The notes under the pieces were generated by a model. That model had not been told where the DNA came from and ran no database searches. It worked only from the letters and a program-made list of their open reading frames with translations. A DNA stretch of 64,000 bases from JAJPKK01 sp963747835. Its GTDB lineage: Bacteria > Pseudomonadota > Alphaproteobacteria > Rhizobiales > Xanthobacteraceae. The translations under genes and the position numbers were made by a program. The stretch spans positions 2,020,524-2,084,523 of the forward strand of contig CAVVGO010000006.1 in the NCBI GenBank assembly GCA_963747835.1, read 5' to 3'. Positions 9,553 through 17,312 of this stretch are shown here, piece after piece. How positions within the stretch are numbered: the first letter of the stretch is position 1; each line of letters opens with the position of its first letter.

Positions 9553-10542
9553 ATGTCGCTCGATACCGATCAAATCGTCGATCGCCGCCGGATGCGGCGC
9601 AAGCTCACCTTCTGGCGCGTCGTCGCCGTTCTGGTCGCGATCGTGGGCGTGGTGGCGGTGGCGGCCGTCATGCGCGGGTCGAGCACCGGCTCGCTCGCCC
9701 AACCGCTTACCCCGCAGATATCGCGGGTGACCATCCAGGGCATCATCCGCGGCGATGAGGAGCGCACTCGGGCGCTGGAGAATCTCGCGACTTCTCGCAA
9801 CACCCGCGCCGTCATCGTGCACATCGACAGCCCCGGCGGGACCACCACCGGGTCTGAGGAGCTTCACGAGGCGCTGCGCCGCGTCGCCTTGCAGAAGCCG
9901 ATGGTGGTCGTGGTGGACGGCATGGCGGCTTCCGGCGGCTACATGGCCGCCATGGCGGCGGATCACATCGTCACCCAGAGCACGTCGCTGGTCGGCTCGA
10001 TCGGCGTGTTGTTCCAGTTTCCCAACGTGACCGAGCTGCTCAAGACCATCGGCGTCAAGGTCGAGGAAATAAAGTCCTCGCCGCTCAAGGCCGCCCCGAA
10101 TGGTCTTGAACCGACTACCCCGGAGGCGCGCGCCGCCATCGACTCCCTGGTGGTCGATTCCTACGCATGGTTCAAGGCCATGGTGCAGGACCGCCGCAAG
10201 CTCGAAGGCGCGGACCTCGACCGTGTCACCGACGGCCGCGTCTTCACCGGGCGGCAGGCGATCGATCTCAAGCTTGCCGACGAGATCGGCCGCGAGCGCG
10301 AGGCGATCGACTGGCTGGCGAAATCCAGCAATGTCGATCCCAAGCTGCCGATTCGGGATTGGCGGCTGAAGCCGCGTTTCAGCGAATTTTCGTTCCTTCA
10401 TCTTGGTGTCGCCAAGATGATGGATATGGCAGGTCTCGGGTCGCTGGTGCGGCAACTGGAAGCCTCCGGCACGCTGCAAACCGTCGAGGCGCTCAACCTT
10501 GACGGCCTGTTGGCGCTTTGGCACCCTTCGACAACGAATTGA
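9553..10542 (+). CDS. sppA: Signal peptide peptidase SppA
   Basis: 329 aa membrane-anchored serine protease of the S49 family that degrades cleaved signal peptides. One transmembrane segment (about 22-40, VVAVLVAIVGVVAVAAVM) anchors it, with the catalytic domain in the periplasm. The dyad is Ser127 in DGMAASGGYMAA and Lys179 in IKSSPLKAAPNG, 52 residues apart as expected for the short form. The start chosen is ATG 9553, which has GGAG seven bases upstream; an ATG at 9535 is also in frame. The position between rpsA and ihfB is conserved in alphaproteobacteria. Confidence 0.94.
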   Translation: MSLDTDQIVDRRRMRRKLTFWRVVAVLVAIVGVVAVAAVMRGSSTGSLAQPLTPQISRVTIQGIIRGDEERTRALENLATSRNTRAVIVHIDSPGGTTTGSEELHEALRRVALQKPMVVVVDGMAASGGYMAAMAADHIVTQSTSLVGSIGVLFQFPNVTELLKTIGVKVEEIKSSPLKAAPNGLEPTTPEARAAIDSLVVDSYAWFKAMVQDRRKLEGADLDRVTDGRVFTGRQAIDLKLADEIGREREAIDWLAKSSNVDPKLPIRDWRLKPRFSEFSFLHLGVAKMMDMAGLGSLVRQLEASGTLQTVEALNLDGLLALWHPSTTN

Positions 10543-10607
10543 CTTGGGCGAATTGAGTTGGGGCTTGAGCTTCGGACGTAAAGCGAAAGCAGAAGCGGCA
10601 TCACCAG

Positions 10608-10895
10608 ATGATCAAATCAGAGCTCGTTCAGCGCATCTCGGGGCAGAATCCCCACCTTTACCAGCGCGACGTCGAAAACATCGTCAACGCAATCCTGGGT
10701 GAGATCGTGGCGGCGCTGTCCCGCGGTGACCGGGTGGAACTGCGCGGGTTTGGGGCGTTCTCGGTCAAGAACCGGCCCGCCCGTGCCGGCCGCAATCCGC
10801 GCACCGGCGCCCATGTGGCGGTCGACCAGAAATCGGTTCCGTTCTTCAAGACCGGCAAGGAAATGCGCGAGCGCCTCAATCGGCCGCCCGCGTAG
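10608..10895 (+). CDS. ihfB: Integration host factor subunit beta
   Basis: 95 aa DNA-bending protein acting as a heterodimer with IhfA in replication, recombination and transcription. MIKSELVQRISGQNPHLYQRD is the helical dimer part; VELRGFGAFSVKNRPAR and GRNPRTG give the beta-arm with the intercalating proline. The HU/IHF family assignment is secure, and the beta subunit follows from the N-terminus and from the rpsA–sppA–ihfB–lapA order seen in relatives. Confidence 0.96.
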   Translation: MIKSELVQRISGQNPHLYQRDVENIVNAILGEIVAALSRGDRVELRGFGAFSVKNRPARAGRNPRTGAHVAVDQKSVPFFKTGKEMRERLNRPPA

Positions 10896-11017
10896 GGCGC
10901 CCGACACCTGGTCATTCGAGCAGGTTGCGGCGAAACGCTGGCGTTGCGGTGTTGGCGCCACGCTGCAAGGGCCGCCGCAAACATGGGCTGCCGCAAGGGA
11001 TCGAGCGCCGCACGGAA

Positions 11018-11386
11018 ATGTTTCGCAGGCTCCTCCAAGCGATCGTTCTGGTGCCGCTTGTCGGCGCGCTGGTGGGCTGGGCGGTCGCTAACCGCCAATC
11101 GGTCGTCGTATCGTTTGATCCGTTCGATTCCGCCGATCCGGCTTATGCCATCACGGTTCCGCTCTACCTTTTGGGTTTTGCGATCCTCATCGCCGGCGTG
11201 GTGCTGGGCGGCGTCGCGACCTGGTTCAAGCAGAGGAAATGGCGCCGCGCCCGGGCGCGTCTTGCCGCCGAAATCGGCGTGGTCCGGGCTGAATTGGAAC
11301 AATGGAGGCGGCACGGCAACCTGCGCGACAGCCGGGCCGTGGCGCCAACGGCGCGTACGGTCGCCAAACGGCCTCCGGCAGCGTAA
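11018..11386 (+). CDS. LapA domain-containing membrane protein
   Basis: 122 aa. Two transmembrane segments (about 6-26 VLVPLVGALVGWAVANRQS and 46-68 YLLGFAILIAGVVLGGVATW) and a basic coiled cytoplasmic tail (KQRKWRRARARLAAEI). This is the small LapA (YciS-like) lipopolysaccharide assembly domain, although the link to LPS is shown only in enterobacteria. The start chosen is ATG 11018 (MFRRLLQAIV). Its place between ihfB and trpF is conserved in Rhizobiales. Confidence 0.85.
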   Translation: MFRRLLQAIVLVPLVGALVGWAVANRQSVVVSFDPFDSADPAYAITVPLYLLGFAILIAGVVLGGVATWFKQRKWRRARARLAAEIGVVRAELEQWRRHGNLRDSRAVAPTARTVAKRPPAA

Positions 11387-11517
11387 TGGCTCACGATCGC
11401 CGCAGATCAACCCGAACCATCGGCGTTATTATTTGTTTGCGTTGGGCCGGCCTTAGACCCATCTCAAGACAATCTTCGTGGCCCGATGTAGAAAGCCTCG
11501 AAAGGCTTCGGTTGAGC

Positions 11518-12189
11518 ATGTCCGTCCTTATCAAGATTTGCGGCCTGCGGACCGCTGAAGCACTCGACGTCTCTCTCTATGCGGGCGCCGATATGGTGGG
11601 GTTCGTGTTCTTTCCGCCGTCGCCGCGACACCTGGATTTTACCGCCGCGCGGCTGTTGGGCGCACGCGTCAAGGGCCGGGCCATGAAGGTTGCGCTGTCG
11701 GTCGATGCCGATGACGAGTTGCTTACAGCGTCCATCGAGGCTTTGGCGCCCGACATCCTTCAACTCCACGGCAAGGAAAGCCCGAAGCGCGTGCTGGCCG
11801 TGAAGTCGCGGTTCCGGCTGCCGGTCATGAAGGCGATTGCGGTGGAGACCCGCGACGATCTCGCCTGCGTGACCGAATATGCCGAAGTGGCGGACCGGCT
11901 CATCTTCGACGCCCACCCGCCGCGCGACGCGACGCGGCCAGGTGGGCTCGGCAAGCCGTTCGAATGGCGGTTGTTGAAAAACCTCCATCCGCGCGTTCCG
12001 TTCATGCTCTCCGGCGGCCTCAACCCCGACAATGTAGCCGAGGCGATCACGATCACCCGTGCCGGCGGCGTTGACGTTTCGTCCGGCGTCGAGCGCGCGC
12101 CCGGCGACAAGGATCACGACCTCATCCGTGCTTTCATCCGTGCGGCGCGCGGTGCGGGGGACGGCAAAAGAGCGGCAACTCATCCGTGA
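11518..12189 (+). CDS. trpF: Phosphoribosylanthranilate isomerase
   Basis: 223 aa TIM-barrel enzyme of tryptophan synthesis, converting N-(5'-phosphoribosyl)anthranilate to CdRP. The catalytic Cys is in IKICGLRT near the N-terminus and the catalytic Asp in LIFDAHPP. LQLHGKESP and FMLSGGLNPDNVAEAI with GVDVSSGVE form the phosphate site. The start chosen is ATG 11518; the frame is open upstream into lapA but that stretch is unlike the family. trpB follows 10 bases later. Confidence 0.95.
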   Translation: MSVLIKICGLRTAEALDVSLYAGADMVGFVFFPPSPRHLDFTAARLLGARVKGRAMKVALSVDADDELLTASIEALAPDILQLHGKESPKRVLAVKSRFRLPVMKAIAVETRDDLACVTEYAEVADRLIFDAHPPRDATRPGGLGKPFEWRLLKNLHPRVPFMLSGGLNPDNVAEAITITRAGGVDVSSGVERAPGDKDHDLIRAFIRAARGAGDGKRAATHP

Positions 12190-12199
12190 AGCGCCATCC

Positions 12200-13420
12200 A
12201 TGACCATTCAGCAGGCCAATTCCTTCCGCAACGGACCGGACGAGCGCGGTCATTTCGGCATTTACGGCGGTCGCTTCGTGGCCGAGACGCTGATGCCTTT
12301 GATCCTCGAACTGGAACACGCCTATGCGGTCGCCAAGGCTGATCCAAAGTTCCGCACCGAGATGGACGGCCATCTCGCAACCTATGTCGGCCGTCCATCG
12401 CCGCTCTATTTTGCCGAGCGGCTCACCCGGCATTGCGGTGGCGCCAAAATCTATTTCAAGCGCGAGGAGCTCAATCACACCGGCGCCCACAAGGTGAACA
12501 ACGTGCTTGGCCAGATCATGCTGGCCCTGCGCATGGGCAAGACGCGCATCATCGCGGAAACCGGCGCCGGCATGCATGGCGTTGCCACCGCGACGCTATG
12601 CGCCAAGTTCGGTCTGCCCTGTATCGTCTACATGGGCGCGGTGGACGTCGAGCGGCAGAAACCGAACGTGCTGCGGATGAAGATTCTAGGCGCCGAGGTT
12701 CGCGCCGTGGAATCAGGTTCGCGGACGCTGAAAGACGCGATGAATGAAGCGTTGCGTGACTGGGTCACCAACGTGAAGGACACGTTCTACTGTATCGGCA
12801 CGGTGGCGGGCCCGCACCCCTATCCGGCCATGGTGCGCGACTTCCAGTCGATCATCGGCCGCGAAACGCGTGAGCAAATGCAGGCCGCCGAAGGCCGCTT
12901 GCCGGATTCCCTGATCGCCTGCATCGGCGGCGGCTCCAATGCCATGGGGCTGTTCCATCCGTTCCTCGACGATCACGCCATCGAAATCTACGGCGTCGAA
13001 GCGGCCGGGCTCGGCATCAAGAGCGGCAAGCACGCAGCTTCCATCGCGGGCGGCAGGCCGGGCGTGCTCCACGGTAACCGCACCTATCTGCTGATGAACG
13101 ACGACGGCCAGATCGAGGAAGCCCATTCGATCTCGGCCGGCCTCGATTATCCCGGCATCGGACCCGAGCACGCCTGGCTCCACGACATGGGGCGGATCAA
13201 ATTCCTCTCGGCCACCGACGACGAAGCGGTTGCGGCGTTCCAGCTCTGCAGCAAGCTGGAAGGCATCATCCCGGCGCTGGAGCCGGCCCACGCCTTGGCA
13301 AGGGTGTTCGACATCGCGCCGACCAAGCCGGAGGACCACCTGATGGTGATCAACCTTTCCGGCCGGGGCGACAAGGACCTCGCCTCGGTCGAAGCTTATC
13401 TCGAAGGCAAAAGTCGATGA
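12200..13420 (+). CDS. trpB: Tryptophan synthase beta chain
   Basis: 406 aa PLP enzyme joining indole and serine. The PLP lysine is in LNHTGAHKVNNVLGQ, the phosphate site is CIGGGSNAMG, and the catalytic Glu is in ETGAGMHGVATAT. Start ATG 12200 (MTIQQANSFRNGPDERGHFG) gives the normal N-terminus. It overlaps trpA by four bases, which fits the alpha-beta complex being made in balance. Confidence 0.97.
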   Translation: MTIQQANSFRNGPDERGHFGIYGGRFVAETLMPLILELEHAYAVAKADPKFRTEMDGHLATYVGRPSPLYFAERLTRHCGGAKIYFKREELNHTGAHKVNNVLGQIMLALRMGKTRIIAETGAGMHGVATATLCAKFGLPCIVYMGAVDVERQKPNVLRMKILGAEVRAVESGSRTLKDAMNEALRDWVTNVKDTFYCIGTVAGPHPYPAMVRDFQSIIGRETREQMQAAEGRLPDSLIACIGGGSNAMGLFHPFLDDHAIEIYGVEAAGLGIKSGKHAASIAGGRPGVLHGNRTYLLMNDDGQIEEAHSISAGLDYPGIGPEHAWLHDMGRIKFLSATDDEAVAAFQLCSKLEGIIPALEPAHALARVFDIAPTKPEDHLMVINLSGRGDKDLASVEAYLEGKSR

Positions 13421-14256
13421 CCACCCGCATCGACGCCAAATTCGGCGAGCTCGCCGCCGCCGGGCGCTGCGGGCTCGTCACCTTCCTGATGGCGGGCGAT
13501 CCTGATCCCGCCACCTCGCTCGCCATCATCAGATCGTTGCCGAAGGCCGGCGCCGACCTGATCGAGATCGGCATGCCGTTCACCGACCCGATGGCGGATG
13601 GGCCTGCAATCCAGGCGGCAGGCCTGCGTGCACTGCGTGTCGGCCAGAACATGGTGAAAACGCTTGCCCTGGTGCGCGATTTTCGCGCCGCCGACGCCGC
13701 GACCCCGATCGTGCTGATGGGCTATTACAATCCGATCTATATTTATGGCGTTGAGCGCTTCCTCGCCGACGCCAAGGCGTCAGGCGTCGACGGCCTCATC
13801 GTGGTAGACCTGCCTCCCGAAGAGGACACCGAACTCTGCCTTCCCGCGCTGCGGGCCGGACTGAATTTCGTCCGCCTTGCGACGCCAACCACCGATGACA
13901 AGCGGCTGCCGGCCGTGCTCACAAATACGTCGGGCTTCGTTTATTACGTCTCGATCACCGGCATCACCGGCGCGGCGGCACCCGATGCCGGCCAGGTCCA
14001 GGCTGCGGTCGCGCGGATCAAGCGTCATACCAGCCTTCCGGTCGCGGTCGGCTTTGGGGTCAAGGACGCGGCAAGTGCCGCCGCGATGGCGCGCGGCGCC
14101 GAGGCCGTCGTGGTCGGCTCCGCGCTGGTCGAGAAGGTGCGCACTAGCCTCGATGCCGCCGGACGGGCTACGGCCGCGACGGTGCCGTCGGTGACCGCGC
14201 TGGTGGCGGAGCTTGCGGCGGGGGTTCGTAACGTGCGGCAGCAGGCGGCGGAGTAG
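13417..14256 (+). CDS. trpA: Tryptophan synthase alpha chain
   Basis: 279 aa TIM barrel that cleaves indole-3-glycerol phosphate to indole, which is channelled to TrpB. LIEIGMPFTDPMADGPAIQ holds the catalytic Glu, and LIVVDLPPEE the catalytic Asp. YYVSITGITGA and VAVGFGVKD close the phosphate site. The ATG overlaps the trpB stop. Confidence 0.97.
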   Translation: MTTRIDAKFGELAAAGRCGLVTFLMAGDPDPATSLAIIRSLPKAGADLIEIGMPFTDPMADGPAIQAAGLRALRVGQNMVKTLALVRDFRAADAATPIVLMGYYNPIYIYGVERFLADAKASGVDGLIVVDLPPEEDTELCLPALRAGLNFVRLATPTTDDKRLPAVLTNTSGFVYYVSITGITGAAAPDAGQVQAAVARIKRHTSLPVAVGFGVKDAASAAAMARGAEAVVVGSALVEKVRTSLDAAGRATAATVPSVTALVAELAAGVRNVRQQAAE

Positions 14257-14260
14257 CAGC

Positions 14261-15190
14261 GTGAACTGGATCTCCAACGTCGTTCGGCCGAAGATTCGCG
14301 GCCTCCTCAATCGGCGCGATGTGCCGGAAAACCTGTGGATCAAATGCCCGGACACCGGGCAACTCGTCTTCTACAAGGACGTCGAGGCGAACCAGTTCGT
14401 CATTCCGGTGTCGAACTATCACATGCGCATGGGCGCGGCGGCGCGGCTCAAATCGATGTTCGACGGCGAAACCTGGATCGACATCGGGGTTCGGGAAGTC
14501 GCGGTCGATCCGCTGAAATTTCGCGACGAGCGGCGTTATACCGACCGCCTGCGGGATGCCCGCGCCAAGACCGGAATGAACGATGCCATCAAGCTCGGCC
14601 TCGGTCGGCTCGACGGCCTCGCGGTCGTGATCGGGGTGCAGGATTTCGACTTCATGGGCGGCTCGCTCGGCATGGCGGCCGGCGAGGCGATCATCAAGGG
14701 ACTCGAAACTGCCGCCGACAAACGCACGCCCTTCATCCTGTTCGCGGCCTCCGGCGGGGCTCGTATGCAGGAAGGCATCCTGTCGCTGATGCAGATGCCG
14801 CGCACCACCGTCGCGGTGCAGAAGCTGCGAGAGGTGCGCCAGCCCTACATCGTGGTGCTGACCAATCCGACCACCGGCGGCGTCACTGCCTCCTACGCCA
14901 TGCTGGGCGACGTTCACATCGCCGAGCCGGGCGCGCTGATCGGCTTTGCCGGACCGCGCGTGATCGAGCAGACCATCCGGGAGAAGTTGCCGGAAGGCTT
15001 CCAGAAGTCGGAGTATCTGCGCGACCACGGCATGGTCGACATGGTGCTCCATCGCCACAAGCTGCGTGCGACGTTGTCCGCGTTGTGCCAGGTCCTGACG
15101 AAAACCCCGCCACGCAAAGCGCCCGCCAGTGACGAAAAGCCCGTACAGCCGGAGCCGGTCGCCGAGGCGGAGGCTGTCGAGACGCTGTGA
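14261..15190 (+). CDS. accD: Acetyl-CoA carboxylase, carboxyltransferase subunit beta (degenerate zinc ribbon)
   Basis: 309 aa subunit of the carboxyltransferase that makes malonyl-CoA with AccA. The crotonase-like core is clear: GMNDAIKLGLGRLDGLAV, DFMGGSLGMAAGE, FAASGGARMQEG, TNPTTGGVTASYA. The N-terminal zinc ribbon, normally four Cys in two CxxC pairs, here reads KCPDTGQLVF and IPVSNYHMRM, leaving one Cys. To my recollection this loss is shared with Bradyrhizobium-type AccD. The start chosen is GTG 14261 (VNWISNVVRPKIRGLL), 4 bases after the trpA stop. folC, which often follows accD, is not here. Confidence 0.95.
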   Translation: MNWISNVVRPKIRGLLNRRDVPENLWIKCPDTGQLVFYKDVEANQFVIPVSNYHMRMGAAARLKSMFDGETWIDIGVREVAVDPLKFRDERRYTDRLRDARAKTGMNDAIKLGLGRLDGLAVVIGVQDFDFMGGSLGMAAGEAIIKGLETAADKRTPFILFAASGGARMQEGILSLMQMPRTTVAVQKLREVRQPYIVVLTNPTTGGVTASYAMLGDVHIAEPGALIGFAGPRVIEQTIREKLPEGFQKSEYLRDHGMVDMVLHRHKLRATLSALCQVLTKTPPRKAPASDEKPVQPEPVAEAEAVETL

Positions 15191-15223
15191 CGAACGCCGG
15201 CGCTCACCGCCGAAATCGCCGCT

Positions 15224-15670
15224 TCATCCTCCCGTCGACCCGAAGCCCCCGGAGCCGCGAGCGGTCCGGTCGAGTTCGGTTGTATCCACGATGGTGGCGC
15301 GAACGACGGGAGCGATGATCATCTGGGCGATCCGCAGGCCGCGCGTCACGGTAAACGGCTCCCGGCCGAGATTGATCAGGATCACCATGATCTCGCCGCG
15401 ATAATCCGCGTCGATCGTGCCCGGCGTATTGAGGACGGTTATGCCGTGGCGCGCCGCGAGCCCCGACCGTGGCCGCACCTGGGCCTCGAAGCCGTCCGGC
15501 AGCCCAATCGCTATTCCGGTTGGAACCAGGGCGCGGTCGCCGGGTGCGAGGGTCACCGACGCGCTCGCGGCGACGGCGGCGATCAGGTCGAGGCCGGCCG
15601 CATGCGCGCTCTGGTAGGCCGGCAGCGGCAGGTCCGCGCCGTGGGGCAGGCGGAGGATGTGCAATTCCAT
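15224..15670 (-). CDS. dut: dUTP diphosphatase
   Basis: 148 aa trimeric dUTPase that removes dUTP and supplies dUMP. All five family motifs are visible: AGLDLIAAV, VRPRSGLAARHG, NTPGTIDADYRGEI, RGLRIAQMII and the C-terminal RGSGGFGSTGG. Start ATG 15670 (MELHILRLPHGADLPLP) matches the usual N-terminus. The frame runs on upstream into coaBC and gives an apparent 565 aa fusion (15224-16921), which I attribute to a one-base insertion in coaBC. In relatives dut follows coaBC as a separate gene. Confidence 0.92.
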   Translation of the reverse strand: MELHILRLPHGADLPLPAYQSAHAAGLDLIAAVAASASVTLAPGDRALVPTGIAIGLPDGFEAQVRPRSGLAARHGITVLNTPGTIDADYRGEIMVILINLGREPFTVTRGLRIAQMIIAPVVRATIVDTTELDRTARGSGGFGSTGG

Positions 15671-15690
15671 CGGCGTGCTTTCGATCGGCG

Positions 15691-16921
15691 TTATGGCGTG
15701 GTCGGCGCCAGTGCCGCCGCGATGCGGGCGATTAGCATCTCGGCCACGTCTTCCTTTGTCTCGTCCGGCCAGGAACTCGACGCCCGCACGGGTGACGAGA
15801 TGCACGCTGTTGCGATCGCCCCCCATGATGCCGGTCGCGGGCGAGACGTCGTTGGCGACGATCCAGTCGCAGCCCTTGCGGTCGAGCTTGGCGCGGGCAT
15901 TCTCGATGACGTGCTCGGTTTCGGCCGCAAAGCCGATGACGAGGCGCGGCCGCGTGGTCTTGCGATGCGCCACCGTCGCCAAGATGTCGGGATTTTCGAC
16001 CAGCGCGAGCTTGGGCGTCCCGCCCGTGCTCTTCTTGATCTTATGGGCGCCGGCCTCGGCGACGCGCCAGTCGGCGACCGCCGCTGCGAACACCGCGACA
16101 TCGACCGGTAGCGCCTTCTCCACCGCGGCCAGCATTTCGCGGGCGCTCTCCACCTTGATGATCGTGACGTCCGGCGGATCGGGAAGTATCACCGGCCCGG
16201 CCACTAGCGTCACGTCGGCACCCGCCGCGGCTGCGGCCCGTGCAATGGCAAAGCCTTGTTTGCCCGACGAGCGATTGGCGATATAGCGCACCGGATCGAT
16301 CGGCTCATGGGTTGGGCCCGCCGTGACGAGAACGCGCCGGCCCGCCAGCGCGCCGGGCCGCTTGGCGCCAAGTAAAACCTCCACGGCGGCCACGATCTCA
16401 AGCGGTTCCGCCATCCGGCCCGCGCCGGCTTCGCCCGTCTCCGCCATCTCCCCCGCATTGGGCCCGATGATTGCGATGCCGTCGACCGTGAGCTGAGCCA
16501 GATTGCGCCGCGTCGCCGCATGGCGCCACATGTGCGGGTTCATGGCCGGCGCGATCAGGATCGGCTTGTCGGTCGCGAGGAGCACCGTGGAGGCGAGATC
16601 GTCAGCGTGGCCGCCCGCCATCTTGGCCATGAGGTCGGCCGTTGCGGGCGCGACGATGACAAGGTCGGTATCGCGGGCAAGCCGGATATGACCGACGTCG
16701 AATTCGGTGCGTGCATCGAACAGGTCCGTGTAGACGCGCTCGCCCGCGATGGCGCCGGCCGACAGCGACGTGATGAACTCCTGCGCCGCGTTCGTCATCA
16801 CGACCCGCACCACGGCGCCGCGTTCCTTCAAACGCCGGATCAGATCAAGCGATTTGTAAGCCGCGATCCCGCCGCCGATGACGAGGAGAATGCGGCGGCT
16901 GGTGGAGATGTTTTGGGTCAA
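15691..16921 (-). CDS. coaBC: Bifunctional phosphopantothenoylcysteine decarboxylase / phosphopantothenate–cysteine ligase (apparent frameshift near its 3' end)
   Basis: About 409 aa CoA biosynthesis enzyme. The CoaC flavoprotein part (1-180) has ILLVIGGGIAAYKSLDLIRR and the PAMNPHMW loop. The CoaB part (about 195-400) has RRVLVTAGPTHEPIDPVRYI, NRSSGKQGFAIA and DWIVANDVS. The frame passes VHLVTRAGVEF and then turns into LAGRDKGRRG, unlike the family. The expected ending WPDETKEDVAEMLIARIAA with its own stop (TAA at 15691-15693) lies one base out of frame. One extra T at 15774-15775 explains this. Because CoA synthesis is essential, a sequence error or a tolerated altered tail is likelier than a dead gene. 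Confidence 0.9.
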
Positions 16922-16939
16922 GTTGGATCGCCATGCGGT

Positions 16940-17263
16940 TCACAAAACTGCGCGAAAGTCGATGTAAGGCCAGTATTTTATATTTGCTTTGAAACGGTCG
17001 TCTCTGACGGAATTGGCAAATTGATTCAATTTGGTGATCTTTTCCGCAGACGGGTTGTGATCGTCTTGAACAAGATACCAAATCCACACGGCGGGATCGT
17101 CAGTGGAATCCTTGCCAAACTTCACTTCAAACGTCCGCACGTCGGCGGGCCACCCATGGCGCCCGATCAAATCATGAATCTGGTTAACCTCCTCGACGCC
17201 AATGTTTCGCCCCTCCGCCAACGAGGATTCGAACGTTATGTTTCGTTCGCGCTTTTTGCTCAT
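16940..17263 (-). CDS. Hypothetical protein
   Basis: 107 aa, charged and probably soluble (MSKKRERNITFESSLAEG…). Central part VWIWYLVQDDHNPSAEKITK and ending NIKYWPYIDFRAVL are protein-like, with evenly spread hydrophobic residues. Its base composition is visibly more AT-rich than its neighbours and no clear ribosome site precedes it. A GTG six bases further upstream is an alternative start. It interrupts the common ubiB–coaBC adjacency, so it may be a later arrival. I do not recognise a family. Confidence 0.55.
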   Translation of the reverse strand: MSKKRERNITFESSLAEGRNIGVEEVNQIHDLIGRHGWPADVRTFEVKFGKDSTDDPAVWIWYLVQDDHNPSAEKITKLNQFANSVRDDRFKANIKYWPYIDFRAVL

Positions 17264-17312
17264 GATCACAATATCGGTAATTAAATCACGATTGACCAGC
17301 CCCTGCCTATCG

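Noticed and set aside
15224..16921. True bifunctional CoaBC–Dut enzyme
   Set aside because: The normal CoaBC ending and stop are present one base out of frame, and dut keeps its own start.
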